Assembly (NCBI GenBank): GCA_001683735.1 | Contig: LUGG01000005.1 | Location: 1,488,001-1,552,000 of the forward strand | Direction of reading: 5' to 3' | DNA from: Grifola frondosa | Lineage: Eukaryota; Basidiomycota; Agaricomycetes; Polyporales; Grifolaceae | Length of the DNA: 64,000 nt | Part shown: positions 46,741 through 58,640 of the stretch, in pieces | Numbering within the stretch: the stretch's first letter is position 1 | Layout of the letters: the number at the start of each line of letters is the position of its first letter | Translations under genes and position numbers: made by a program | The notes under the pieces: model-generated | The model's database searches: none | The model's input: the letters and a program-made list of their open reading frames with translations, nothing else | What the model was told of the DNA's origin: nothing

Positions 46741-48854
46741 GTTCATCGATCGTCTTGGAGGATAACGAGGACTGCGAGAGTGCAAGATACAACCGCACAA
46801 TGAAGCTTGAAGCGACCGCTGCTGGGGAGCATCACATGACCGCGTCAACGCGCGACGCGTGTTTGTCGCGTATGTACTCAGCGTCTACTTATCCTCAGGT
46901 CCCATCGCATCTCGGAAAAGGACACTGCCTCATAGTGCTCCGTAATGTCGCATCCACGTAAACTGAACGTGGCTATGAGGTTTCTTCCGCGGTCGGTCCT
47001 ACCCTGCACGATGTCGGCTGTCTGGGACGTCTACGCAGCGCCACTATTCTTTCTCTAACATGGCCTACCTCTATCGACACCGGCGTCCGTGAGCGGACGT
47101 GGAGGCAAATTGATTATTTGGCATTCCTGACATCTTTGAGCGCTCCTCCTCCCTTCGGGATTTGACGCAACCTCGTTATGTAGGCGTGAATCATCAAGGA
47201 CACCAACTCGTTGAACGTGAGCGCAGGGACATCGGAGTGAGTCATTACGTCCTACTTGTGGATCTATCTCATGAATTACAGACGTATATTACAGACAAAT
47301 GATCTCATCAGCGGGCAGGAGCTTCTGTTACGAGTGTCCCGACGAGCGGGAGGCGTCGTTATTGTTGAAGAAACCAGGTGATGCCGATTAGCCACGCAAA
47401 TGGACACATCGTGGACTATACGCACCTCAGTCACTCAAGCCATGTCAAGACCGCTGGATGCACGATGACCGCTTGCACAAGCCGTTCGTGTGAAAGAGAG
47501 CTCTCATTTACCGCAGAATTGGCCCCTCTGCATCCGGCTCCGACTTCGCGTAATGAGTGCAATATCATTTGTGGCCTCCACGTGTAGCCGGTGGCTACTC
47601 ACGAGCACACACCGCTGCGGTCGCAAGGTCATCTCAAAATCATTATGTTGACATCTTCGGGTCCCGATGAGTCTATTTATCACTTCATTGAATGTTCATG
47701 ACTATAAGATGAAAAGGAGGTCCTTCGCATTATGGACAGTTCTCCAGGCAGAAGCAGTCCCGCGTACATTCCGCTAGTCCTATCATAGCTGACCCGGCGC
47801 TGAGACGACCCTGTGAGTATCTATCCTGAAGTCGACGCGAACAGCATAGAAGAGGTGCCCAATGTTAGTCGGGTACGCCGGCTCTTTGGATATCACAAAT
47901 ATCCATTCGCTACTATCCGCCGCAGAGCTTCACGCCTTTCCAGCAAGCGCTGCCTCTCGCTTGCGCGGTTGGTTAAAATTGTGCCATATGATATTGCCTC
48001 AGTGACTCGGAACATGTTCTTTCTATGTCTGTGGACGAGACTGGGGAGTGAGCTGCCACTCCCCTACGATTCGTCGCAGCCATATGCACGCTATCCACTA
48101 CGCAAGGGGAAGTTCAGACGAGAGGTCATCTGGATATTGGCTGCCCGTGGACGCGGCGTGTGCGGCTCATGAAATTGCGAGCTGAGATCAGACCAGGCAC
48201 GGGAGATGGTGGTCGTAGAAGAGAGTGTGAAACGAAGGTCCCTCATTTCCGCCGCCTACGTCTCAGACTGCGAGTCTCATATTTATAGAATTACAAGCAG
48301 CAAAGCTGAACAGTACGCCGTAGAATTAGTATAACTCGATCGCAGCATATCTCGCATGGACAGCATGTACGCATTTTCTTCTGGCTCGTGCTAAAGCATA
48401 TGCGCTCACCACTGATGGTTCTGGTGTGTTGCCTGTGGGTTGCTGAGAGCGTCGTCGGACGGGTGTTGGATATACCGTGTGGTGAATGCGACCGTTCATT
48501 TTGCCCTTTGCAGTGCGCCGTGATCAACACTTCATCAGTGAGCCATTGATATCGACGAAGCTGTCTATAAGATACAGCTTTTGTATAATCGATCCGAGCA
48601 TTAGATGGAAAATACACAAGAGATGCTGATGATATTTAAGTGTATATGATACGGTCATGCGGCGGCGGTCTCTATCGTTATCAACTATGACACCAAGTCC
48701 ATTTCACCAACACCAAGACAGCATCGACGAATGACGTCCGGCTCCAGATGCAGTCCAGTTCCTGCAAGCACCTTTCATTAGGGTCAGCATCAGCACATGT
48801 ACGGTATCAACGAGAAAGCAGTGTCATACGAACCAAAAATATCGCTGTCCTAGC
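46741..48854. other. Left arm of unit 2
   Basis: It matches 36,026-37,450 except for the extra block 47,823-48,510. No intact gene is seen in the matching part. Confidence 0.5.
47823..48510. other. Block found only in unit 2
   Basis: About 690 bases lie between GTGAGTATCT and GCAGTGCGCC, which are adjacent in unit 1 (near 37,115-37,140). It contains a plus-strand open frame ending at 48,172 (VSRVRRLFGYHKYPFATIRR) of unknown kind. No target duplication or terminal repeat is visible. It is either an insertion in unit 2 or a deletion from unit 1. Confidence 0.6.
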
Positions 48855-50518
48855 TCACACGCTGGCCCCGGATGGACCAGGATCGGCTTCAGATGGTGCG
48901 AGAACACTGGCATGGTCTGAAGCCATTTGCTCGTCACGGTCCGGCACGTCCTCGTGCTCGCTCTCTCCGCTGATTCCGCCCTCGTCCAAGGAACCGGGAT
49001 CGGTTGAAGAGAACGAGAACTCGTGCTCCAGAGGGGCACCGAGTGGTTCGACGAAAGCCGCAAACTGGATAGAGCCGATAAATGATGGGAGAGTTGAGTC
49101 TTTGGTGCCACGCTGGGATACATCAACCCCGCGGAGGTTGAGCATGAACCGTGATATGATAATTGCTGTGATTCTATATTATGACGGATATCAACAGAGA
49201 CCAAAATGAAGAGAATTGATCGCGGTTACTGACGGCTCGATGAACTGGCTGATATACGACGTGGATAGCTGATAGGTCCGGTGAGCGAGTATAGGCAGGA
49301 TGCAAGACATATTTACGTACAAATGTTTCTCCCAGATATAGCAATATGACATCTGCAATGTTCAAGATGAACAAGGCTCTATATGCTTGTTAACGTGGCA
49401 CCAGGCCTGTCTTGATCATTAGTAACTTACAAGAAGTATATCGTACCTATTGGATATGCATCAGGTCCGTGCATATGTTGAGGAAGAAATTGATACTGAC
49501 CATCCCTCAATACCAAAGTGTGCAATGGAGTTCGGATATTAGCCTCTGCAGCACTTCGTGTTCTCCAGTACGTTTGATGTATGGTTACTGCGAGAACAAA
49601 GGCGTCCGCAGCGATTGTTGTCCCACGCGATACATACGTCACTGGGGAGTTTGCATGAGCTGAGCACTTGAGTCGTATGAGACTGCCAGCGCTACATACA
49701 TCTGTGTGACACACCGACTCAGTCGAAAACTTACATTCACATGGACTAATTTTACTCACGTTTTTGTGAGTTCCGGAGAGACCAGATAGACTGCTGTGCA
49801 ATTGATGGGAGATGGAGCTACAACCACCACTTGCCGCACATACTGAAACTAGAAGCATGTATTGCACTTTAATTATAGGCCAAGCGCAATGCGGAGGACA
49901 TAGCTCACCAGTGAAACACCGAAGGCGACCAGTGACAGGATGAGTACCAACGAAGCAATTTGCCAACGACGACCAGACAAGGCATACACTCGCAGACTTG
50001 AGAATACTTCACAAAATATGAATGAGTCAGAAGTGAGATTATCATATGACCAATGGGGACTCGCTGGCCACAAACAAATCGGAGAGCAAACTCAAAGCTG
50101 TCCCCAACCAAATCAATGCGGAACAGCTCTTGAAATTTTGAGTGAGCTAAGACGAGTCTACAGTAATAGTACGAGAACTGTACCCTTATTGACAGCGGGT
50201 GTATGGTTGGAAGGGGGAGAATGTTCTCGAGGAGGGTAGAATACCTGGCAAACAAAAACACTAGGGTGGCTGCTGAAAATGGACGCTTCCAGACGAGCTG
50301 ATATTCGCGCTCGAACGTGACAAGGAGCTCATAGACCAGAAGCGCTGCGATGGTTAAGAATGAGAAAATGACTTGAGATCATAAATAAACCACCGACTTG
50401 CTATTGATACGCCACAACATATTCCGATGAAGCTGTGAGATTATATTAGATGAATAAATATTGCAGTGAGCATCACTCACATTTGCTGAGCCTCTTCGGT
50501 GCTGACGGTGGATGACAT
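48855..50518 (-). CDS. DUF6533 membrane protein, copy 3
   Basis: The start ATG (50,516-50,518) gives MSSTVSTEEAQQ, then FIGICCGVSIA, LLVYELLVTFEREYQLVWKR, PFSAATLVFLFARYSTLLEN, ILPLPTIHPLS. Later exons give SLRVYALSGRRWQIASLVLI, RGTTIAADAFVLAVTIHQTY, RTPLHTLVLRDGQYQFLPQH and the tail MLNLRGVDVSQRG, FAAFVEPLGAPLEHEFSFSS, DEGGISGESEHEDVPDRDEQ. The tail is in frame to the stop at 48,855, unlike copy 1. The splice donor that is GTGAGT in copies 1 and 2 is GCGAGT here (50,059-50,064 on the plus strand), a permitted GC-AG form. It looks functional, with weaker certainty for the middle exons. Confidence 0.82.
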
Positions 50519-50579
50519 GATATGAAGTTGTTCGAAAGACTTGGGACTGGATACTTTATCAGCGATGGAGAGATCCTAC

Positions 50580-50587
50580 TCTTATAT
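50580..50587 (-). promoter_or_regulatory. TATA box, DUF6533 copy 3
   Basis: ATATAAGA lies 62 bases before the ATG, in the same context as in the other three copies. Confidence 0.6.
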
Positions 50588-50599
50588 TCATTCTCGAGG

Positions 50600-53500
50600 A
50601 CACAATCATCGCGCTGGCATGTCCTCTCTGTCACGATCTGATTGACCGTGCCTGTGCTGTGATACTCCTAGAGGCACAGTTTCGTACAACACACTATTAA
50701 ATTACATCAATGGCCCAAAGGAAGAGGACATACCAATGCACAAACCACACCTCAACACCGCCACCGGTGATAAGGTTCACTTAAGACGCCAGCGTATCAC
50801 GGTCAAGTCCCAGAGGATGAGAAGAAACATTTGAACCTTCAGCGTGAGTAGTGCACATAAGGAGACTGCAATGACATATCACTTCCCAAAATATTGCAAT
50901 AAACCAAGCTAGACATCAACAAGATGAACAACGCGGAGAACAACCTGATCGGCCCCAAACATGATACAACAGCACGGCCTCGAGGTGCGCAAATCACGGT
51001 TGTAAATAGGTAACTGCCCTATCGTCAAGCGGAGACATCGGAAGGACGTCGAAGCACGGGCTGTGTATCAGACACGGACAGTTGGGTGGTTGGTAAATGA
51101 GATAAGAACAGAACCACTGGCGACTACGGTCGAGGTTGCACATCCGCCAACACGGCATCACACGTCGAGCGATGTGCTGCGTCCAGAGCGATGCTCCGCT
51201 GTCACGCAACAACGTATATACCAGCGCAGTACGGCGAAGTCCGACTCCATCATTGTTGTACCGTAGAACTTCAGAAGGTGGACTTCAGCCACCTGAACAC
51301 GCGGATCGTCTCGCAGGAATGTGTGGAAGGTGTAGAGGGCGTGCGTTGTCGATACAAACAAAGTTCCATCTGACTGTAGGATGTCAATGTGTCAAGGCAA
51401 AGAAGGCGCCTCGGAGAAATCATCCAGGGGCCCAGATCATTGAGAAGTCCGAAGGCAGTGCGAGGAAGAAAACAGAACGATTGAGCTTGTCGCGAACATT
51501 TTACATCCTGTTTCGGGTGTTTGATACATAGCCCTTATCATTTAACCTGGAACAGCAATTACGTGAGGGATGTCAGGATACAGTGGCCGCTCATCACTCG
51601 AAGCCTGCGTGATTTACTCACATTGCACAATACGAGTACATTAGCAAAGGCACTTCGGTACCGAATATAGCGACAGCGACACATTCTACAGCTCCCCGCT
51701 ACCAGTCAGGGCAGAGTACGTAGCTTCGGGGAGTTGTACGAAGAAGTGGAGAAGATGATAATAGCGTGGGCCTGCACGCGCCAACATGGTAACGGCTATG
51801 TGAGTAGTAGGTGGGTGTGATCAGGTGAGATGACGTTGGTGAGAGCATGGGGTGTGATAGTGCAGACATTGGTCGGAGGTGGATAAGATTTGCGAAATGC
51901 AAGATGGGGACGTTGAAAGGACATACAAGGGGGACCGCAGATTCGCCTAGGATGGGGAAGGGTACAGCCAAATCCGAGCAAAGACCAAGGGAGCTCGAAG
52001 GTTAGCGACTATATATACTGTATGTCCTCTGCTTGTTCACAGCGTGGGATCTAGTATGCAACCCATAAGCAGGCTTGCGCTTGAGAGAAATGGCGCATGG
52101 AAGAGCAAAGTGGACAACGAAGGATTGTGTCGGAGACATTAAGAAGCGATACTAGTAGTAAGGAGGCGGCATGCAGGAACGCAAGCGCTCATAGCGCCTT
52201 TCTCCTGAAGTCCACCTATCTCCAGCTTCTTAGGTCTCAGGATGCCACATCTTTATCCTGCTATTCGACCCGAGCTATGATACCTATGAGGCACTCCGTT
52301 CGACGCGATTCTCGTCATCACAGCCTTTGAAAATCCGCAACGGAATGGGCCCGCTCATTCCTGCATTTTACCGCTTCCTCCAGGAGGCCACAGGACATTG
52401 CGCCTAGTCGCTGTTTGGCCCGTCGTGCACAAGGAGGCAATTGAAGGTGTGTTTTTGTGGGTTATGCGTCCTATGTGATATGAGGTTGAAGGCAGTTTGC
52501 GTGTGTGGCCCAGGAATGCTATTGACCGTGTCATAGAGCACGAATGGATGGCCCCAGAGTGGGCATGCAATGCGCATGACCTGCATTCAGCCCTCTTATA
52601 CCGTCCATAGAGAAGCCAGCGGACGACGGCGGCAGAAAAAGAGACTGAAGAAGAAGGAACAAATGTCGGTGGGTATTGGATTGTCTCACTCTCTAATTTC
52701 ATATCCCTGACACTGTATTCGATATCGCAGTTCTTCGTGATGAGTGCTCGACTAGACACTGCTGTATCCTCCTTTCGCATCCCGTGGTGTTCTTGACGAA
52801 TGTGCGACTCGCAGGTTGAGCTGATCCGCGCATAACCGTACGTGTGACCGTCATGACTTCATCCGTTCCTGCTCACATTCTCGTGCAGCGCAGATTTGCG
52901 AGACGCTCTCCCCGCTGAATCGTCACATAATTCATAATACGCTCACGTTCATCCGGCACGCCAAACATCGCGCTCGACAAGCGGTTCGCGCAGACTATGA
53001 TGAGCTCCACCATCTGCCTTCCCGCCGTGGTCGTCTCCTGCTCTCTATTTTGCTGATGGTGAATATAGGGCAATCGACGGACAAAGATGCGCAAGACCCT
53101 GACGGGCGAGTTACACTACGCAAAGCTGTGGCTCGAGTGCGTTGCGCTGTGCGCCCTGTCGTAGGACAAGTTGCCGTCGAGCAGCGCGAGGGAGGTTCTA
53201 GGCTAAGGGTTAAAATGTATCATGAATCCGTGAATTTATCGCTAAGAGGGCGGCGCTGCGGTACGCTGTACACGACAGCCTTGTATGGCGGATTTCTCCA
53301 GGCTCTTCCTGCTGAAGATGGCTAATCTATTCTCCGCGGAGCTCGACCTCAGTGCGATCACCGCTGCTCTGTGAGCCGCTCTCCAACGTCGCCGCCGAAC
53401 GGTGTGCCTCCCACCTTTCACCTTCCTCTTCGCGCGCGCTCACTTACATGCAGACACACTCTCACGCTGTGCATCATGCTCGCGAATCTGCGGCATAAGG

Positions 53501-54740
53501 TCGGGCTGGCGACGAACGGGATATCGTCAGGGATGTCGCTGGGTGTGGGTTAGCTGATGATGGCGCCGCCGCCGTCGTTCTCGACCCGTGCACCGTTTTG
53601 CCGGCCGCGTTCACAGTGGAGGAGCTCGGCATGCGGGCGGGCGACCGCAGGATGTTCAACCCGTTGTTGATCCCGCTGCGGCTGCAGGAATAGGTGTGTG
53701 CTCATACACGCGCTCCTGGTGGAGTGGCTTGCTCACGGATGCATGTGCTCATGCAGAGTTTGGCGGATCTCGGGTTGCGCGTGAGTAGCTCGGATAGGAT
53801 ATTTTTGCAGATTGCACATACGAATAGGTAGATGGGGGACTGAAGTTGGGTGTAATTATCGTGAGTTGAGGGCCGGGTTGCCGTGGACTCAGACTGCGCT
53901 GTTGCGGTGCGTGGTATATCTGTTGCTGATGCATGTGTGGTTTGTTTGTTTATTTTATTTCATGCGCGTTGGACGTGCAATGAATTTGTACTTGACTGCG
54001 AGGAGATTGCATGTTTTCAGAGGGCGGGTTGTGGCTCATCCACGAGCGCCATTCGTAACGCAATATGATTGTAGTCCTGTAGTGCAGATAGCCAAATGTT
54101 CGGATCTCGATGACACTACGTTGTGCCAGATCCAATGTGATCGATATATGCATGTTTACTGGATGAAAGTGATCGATTTGAAAGAGGTTCAATATTTCAA
54201 GCACTTGTACCCTCTAGGGTGCCGCGGCGGTGTATGGGTTGTCATATGTCAACAGTTGTGCACGACATAGCCAAGTGCGTGCTTTGATGTTCACGATATA
54301 CAGATCCTGACCGTAGCGAAGTGAGGGAGCACCTCAGGTGTCAACTCACAGCTTTGTCGCAACTGAACTGAGATGGCTATATTCGCCTGGTCCTATGCTA
54401 TCGCAGTACGTTCCTGTTGTGCCACTGGATATATTGTCTCATCCAATCTTACTGATTGATGCTCAGGATGACTTGGTTCGCATGCATTCACTCCGGGCTC
54501 ACCAAACCGTCATCGGCCAGACAAGTTGCTGATATCCTCTATATTCGTATGGCATCCTATGTATGCCATGGAATCAGCTCATCTCGATGAGCATTCTTTT
54601 GAAAGGGACTGTCCCTTCCTGGCCTCGTTACATTAATACGTATCATGATGTGTTCTTCCAGCGCTCTGTTCACGTGTTTAAAGACGTTGTGCGGAAAACG
54701 GAATATCATACAGACGCGATCAATCGGATCGTGACATCGA
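50600..54740. other. Spacer between divergent DUF6533 genes, unit 2
   Basis: It is the counterpart of 39,250-43,130. The shared pieces are more broken: the plus-strand MGPLIPAFYRFL (52,345) is followed within 12 codons by a stop, and RADYDELHHLP (near 52,990) sits in a different frame context. I regard it as decayed. Confidence 0.5.
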
Positions 54741-54777
54741 GGAGATGTCAGCGCGGTGATGGTTTCCTCGAGGGTGA

Positions 54778-54785
54778 ATATAAGA
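54778..54785 (+). promoter_or_regulatory. TATA box, DUF6533 copy 4
   Basis: ATATAAGA lies 61 bases before the ATG at 54,846. The upstream block GTCAGCGCGGTGATGG is identical to that of copy 2. Confidence 0.65.
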
Positions 54786-54845
54786 GTAGGGTCTCCCTTC
54801 GCTGCTAAACCATTGAGTCCCAGGTCTTTTGAACTACCTTATATA

Positions 54846-56512
54846 ATGTCATCTGCCACCAGCGCCGAAGAGGATCAGCAACTGTGAGTGCCGCTCACTG
54901 CGATATTTCCTGATCTAACGTATTCTATCGCACAGCTTTATCGCGATATGTTGTGGGGTGTCGGCATGCGGTCAGTGGTTCACTTATGATCTCGAGTCAT
55001 TTTCTCATTCCTATTTGCCGCCGCAGCTCTTCTGGTCTATGAATTCCTTGTCACTTTTGGCCGTGAATATAAATTCTTCTGGAAGCGTCGATTTTCGGCC
55101 GCCACCTTAGTATTCTTGCTAGCAAGATATCCCCTTCTTCTAGCGACTATTCTTACACTTCCAACCATATATCCCCTGTCAACAAGAGTATAGTTCTCAT
55201 CCTATTGCTCTAGACTGTCTTAACCATGGAACATTTTCAGAGCTGTTCTGCATTGATTTGGTTGGGGGCGGCTTTGGATTTGCTCTCCAGTTTGCTTTTG
55301 AGTCCCATTGATCATAAGATATTCACACTTCTGACTGGCTACTTGTACTCTGTGAAGCATTCTCAAGCCTCCGAGTGTATGCCTTGTCTGGTCGTCGATG
55401 GCAAGTGGCTTCATTGGTACTCGTCCTATCACTGGTCTCCTTCGGCGTTACACTGGTGAGCTATGTCCTCTGCACTGCGCTTGGCATGTAATTAAAGTGC
55501 AATGCATGATTCTAGTTTCAATATGTGCAGCATGTGGCGGTTGTAGCTCCACCTCCCGTCAATTGCACATCAACCTTTTCGATCTCACTAGAGCTCACAA
55601 ACACGTGAGTAAAATTAGTCCATGTCAATGCATCTTGTTGACTGAATCGGTGTGTCATACAGATGTATGTAGTGTTGCCGGTCTCATATTGCTCTCAAGT
55701 GCTCACTCACGGAATACTCTCAGTGGGGTATGCAGCACGTGCTACCACAATCACTGCGGACGTGCTTGTTCTTGCAGTCACTGTACACCAGACGTACTGG
55801 AGAAGAAGAGATGCCGCAGAGGCTAATCTCCGAACTCCGTTGCATACGTTGGTATTGAGGGATGGTCAGTATCAATTCCTGCCTCAATATATGCATGGAC
55901 TCAATGCTTCCATTAGGTACGATCTATTTCTTGTAGGTAACCTATAATTGAGACAGGTGTGATGTTATATTAACAACGACGCACGTCATAGAGCCTTATT
56001 GATCTTGAGCATTGCTGATATCATATTCATATACATGGGAGAAGGTTTTGTAAGTAGATTTGTCTCGCATCTCTACCGATACTTGCTCACTGGGCACACG
56101 CGCCATGATCAGGAATCAATCTCGTATATCAGCCAGTTCATCGACCCGTCAGTAACCGCGATCAATTCCTCTTCACTTTGGGTTCTGTTGATATCAGTTA
56201 TCTTACAGAATTACAGCAATTATCATATCACGATTTATGCTCAACCTGCGCGAGGTGGATGAATCCCAGTGCGGCGCCGATGACTCAAGTCGCCCGTCGT
56301 TTGTCCGCTCAGTCCAGTTTGCGGCCTTCGTCGAACCCCTCGGTGCCCCTCTGGAGCACGAGTTCTCGTTTTCTGCGATCGATCCTGGTTCCGTGGATGA
56401 GCAGCGAGACGATGGAGAGAGTGTACACGAGGCTCTGATCAGTAATGATGAGGAAATAGTGTCACACCAAGCTAGCGTTAGGTCGCAACCTATTCCATCC
56501 ATCCAGGAGTAA
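54846..56512 (+). CDS. DUF6533 membrane protein, copy 4 (splice donor damaged)
   Basis: The start gives MSSATSAEEDQQ, then FIAICCGVSACA, LLVYEFLVTFGREYKFFWKR, RFSAATLVFLLARYPLLLAT, ILTLPTIYPLSTR. The next exon reads SCSALIWLGAALDLLSSLLL, but the donor after it is missing. Where copies 1 and 2 have GGTGAGT and copy 3 has GCGAGT, this copy has TTTTGAGTCCC (55,294-55,304), apparently through a small deletion. The intron (to about 55,361) may be retained or a cryptic donor used. Downstream exons are good: ARATTITADVLVLAVTVHQT, NLRTPLHTLVLRDGQYQFLP, ALLILSIADIIFIYMGEGF and the tail MLNLREVDESQCGADD to 56,512. Its tail is very close to that of copy 2. Function is uncertain. Confidence 0.78.
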
Positions 56513-58019
56513 GCTAAGACTGGAGTATATTTTCGGTTCGTATATTCTCTTACTCACTGATGCGAAATCTGATTTGTTCATAGTAGAATTGGAGTGTGTT
56601 GAGGTTTGTTACGATCTTGGACTACTATAGGTGCCGTAATCTATAGAGGCCTGCTGCTCCATGATATGGAACCACATAAATCCAATGTGTTACTATTTCC
56701 GACCTGTGAGGATCTTTTGCAGCCGAAGAGGTGGTTCAGTCGTTCAGGTCGGCGGTAGAGAATAATGTGTAAGATAACATTCAACACAAATTTTGTAGGT
56801 AGGTAGGTCTATATAGAATCATGTACAACCTGTCGATCACCCCCAAAAAAGAACATACGCCAGATGCCAGTAGGCAGAGCGCACCCGTAGCCATCGGACG
56901 TACTTATATGCGCTATGAGTATGTTGAACCCTGGTCATCGTTCACAATCTCTACAGCGCTCGCTCGGGGCATCATGAAAAGATCCTCGGGAATGGAAAAT
57001 GGGTTCAGCATCCCGCCTAGATATTCACTGTAAGCCCCGTGTGTAATGAACATGCACGAGATGAGATATCGTCAATATACCGTGATCGTGCGCACAAAGA
57101 GGATGATGTGCAGTCTGAGATCTGAGGATCAGGTGCGAGTACGAGGATGCCTCGAACAAGCTGGGGAGCGGCGACAGATATGAACGCGAGCTGTGCGATC
57201 GCAGTGACTACTGCAGGACTTCGGATATAACATTGCATCATGGTGCTGTGTCTAACGTCGCGTTCTGACATAAGAAATCACTATATTGGTAGCGTGCGGG
57301 GCACCCGTCGTTAGCAATATGCACAAGAGGTTGAGGTTGCTCCCCCAAACCACGAACGTGGTGATAGCGCTGACGAGCGGGGGTCCAAGCAACTCCTCTA
57401 TCACGACGAGCTCTACCAGTGTACTTTTCGGATTTGACTTTGGATGACTGCGTACTCGTAAGTGTGAGACTTGGATTCCAACGGTAACGTACATCAGTCC
57501 GGCATGCTTCGATGTTGCATAAGTAGTTAATAGGAGGCACTGAAGAGGGTACTAGAAAAGGATTTCAGGCGCAGTAGAGTACCAGCCAGCAAGAAACGTG
57601 AAAACCGCGCGTGCTTATAGTATGGCTGGTAGTGACATAAGGGATCGATAGGTCAGGTACAAGACTGGCTGCTTCAACAGAGAGAGATGTACAGCCAAGA
57701 GCACGACAATGCGGACCTGAGAGACATGGCGGCTGAGTCCCAACGATAAACCATGAAGGGACCGGGTGCTGTTTCAAACTGCCCAGACACAAGTATGGTG
57801 CGCTTGAAGGGTAAGCAAAATTCAACCCATGGATGGTGTTGAGAATGCAACGATATTCGAGCGAGAGGGATTTGGGAGGATTTCTTGCCCACCACGCGCT
57901 GGAGCGCACCCTTGAACTGCGTGACGCAGCTGTTATGCTATAGGACGATAAGTACGAGGTGTGTCCTATGTTCAGCTAGAACTCGACGAAAGTCCTTATT
58001 GATAGTAGTACGCATCAGT
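56513..58019. other. Right arm of unit 2
   Basis: It matches 44,911-46,489. It shares the minus-strand piece FCLPFKRTILVSGQFETA (near 57,770) and a minus-strand LAFISV piece near 57,180. No intact gene is seen. Confidence 0.45.
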
Positions 58020-58146
58020 TCCGATATGATTGGTGCGTGGTAATGAGCAATATCCTACCAATCAAAGGTTGCATATACGGAGGATATTTGAAAGGATAGT
58101 TCTACGAGGCGAAGCTCAGCTGGGCCACGGTCGCAGCTAATATGGT
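58020..58146 (+). repeat. Dispersed 0.2-kb repeat, copy C (truncated)
   Basis: It matches the first half of copies A and B (ATGAGCAATATCCTACCAAT) and breaks off where the minisatellite starts. Confidence 0.6.
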
Positions 58147-58149
58147 GCA

Positions 58150-58345
58150 TACCAAGTACTAATAGACCTTCGAAGGATACATCCCCAAGATGTATCCAAC
58201 AGCCACAATTTCATAGTTCCGGATGCATCCCATGAAGTCCGAAGGATACATCCCCTCGTTCGAGGATACATCCCTCGAACTCCAAGGGATACATCACCTA
58301 AGTCGAAGGGATACATCACCCAGGTCCAAGGGATACATCACTTGG
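58150..58345. repeat. GGATACATC minisatellite
   Basis: The core GGATACATC(A/C)C occurs eight times with small changes (one unit has GGATGCATCCC), spaced at about 20-50 bases, with two or three more near 58,532-58,580. The spacers vary, so it is not a perfect tandem array. Confidence 0.7.
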
Positions 58346-58379
58346 GCAAGGATACATCAATTAATTTAATTGGCAATGC

Positions 58380-58475
58380 GGCAAACACAAAATGATCGCT
58401 CACAGCAGGGTTCGAACCCGTCACCTTGCTAAAGCAAATCGATGCTGTAACCACCACGCCATATTGACATTGATA
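58380..58475 (-). repeat. tRNA-like unit (SINE head)
   Basis: On the minus strand TGGCGTGGTGGTTACAGC resembles a Pol III box A and GGGTTCGAACCC is a perfect box B, 40-odd bases apart as in a tRNA. The anticodon stem TTTGC/GCAAG closes a loop of only four bases, and the acceptor ends do not pair, so it is not a working tRNA. It sits inside the minisatellite. A tRNA-derived SINE or tRNA pseudogene is likely. Confidence 0.55.
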
Positions 58476-58640
58476 TCTGTATATTAATAACCATAAAATG
58501 GTTAATCAGTTAGTGCTATATTAATAAAGCGGATGCATCCTCCATGCAAGGATGCAACTCGAATCAAAGGATACATCCTTCCTAACAAATGTGTCATTGC
58601 TATTTCTACCGCTTACTACACACTACTCATCACCCAATTG

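Larger units (their letters stand above)
46741..58146. repeat. Tandem segmental duplication, unit 2
   Basis: This is the second copy of the 11-kb unit, in direct orientation. Similarity stops abruptly at 58,146 (ATATGGTGC), where a minisatellite begins. Confidence 0.85.

Noticed and set aside
58150..58345. CRISPR-like array
   Set aside because: The repeat core is only about ten bases, spacers are irregular and similar to each other, and the genome is eukaryotic. It is a minisatellite.
58380..58475. Functional tRNA gene
   Set aside because: Boxes A and B are present but the acceptor ends do not pair and the anticodon loop has four bases.
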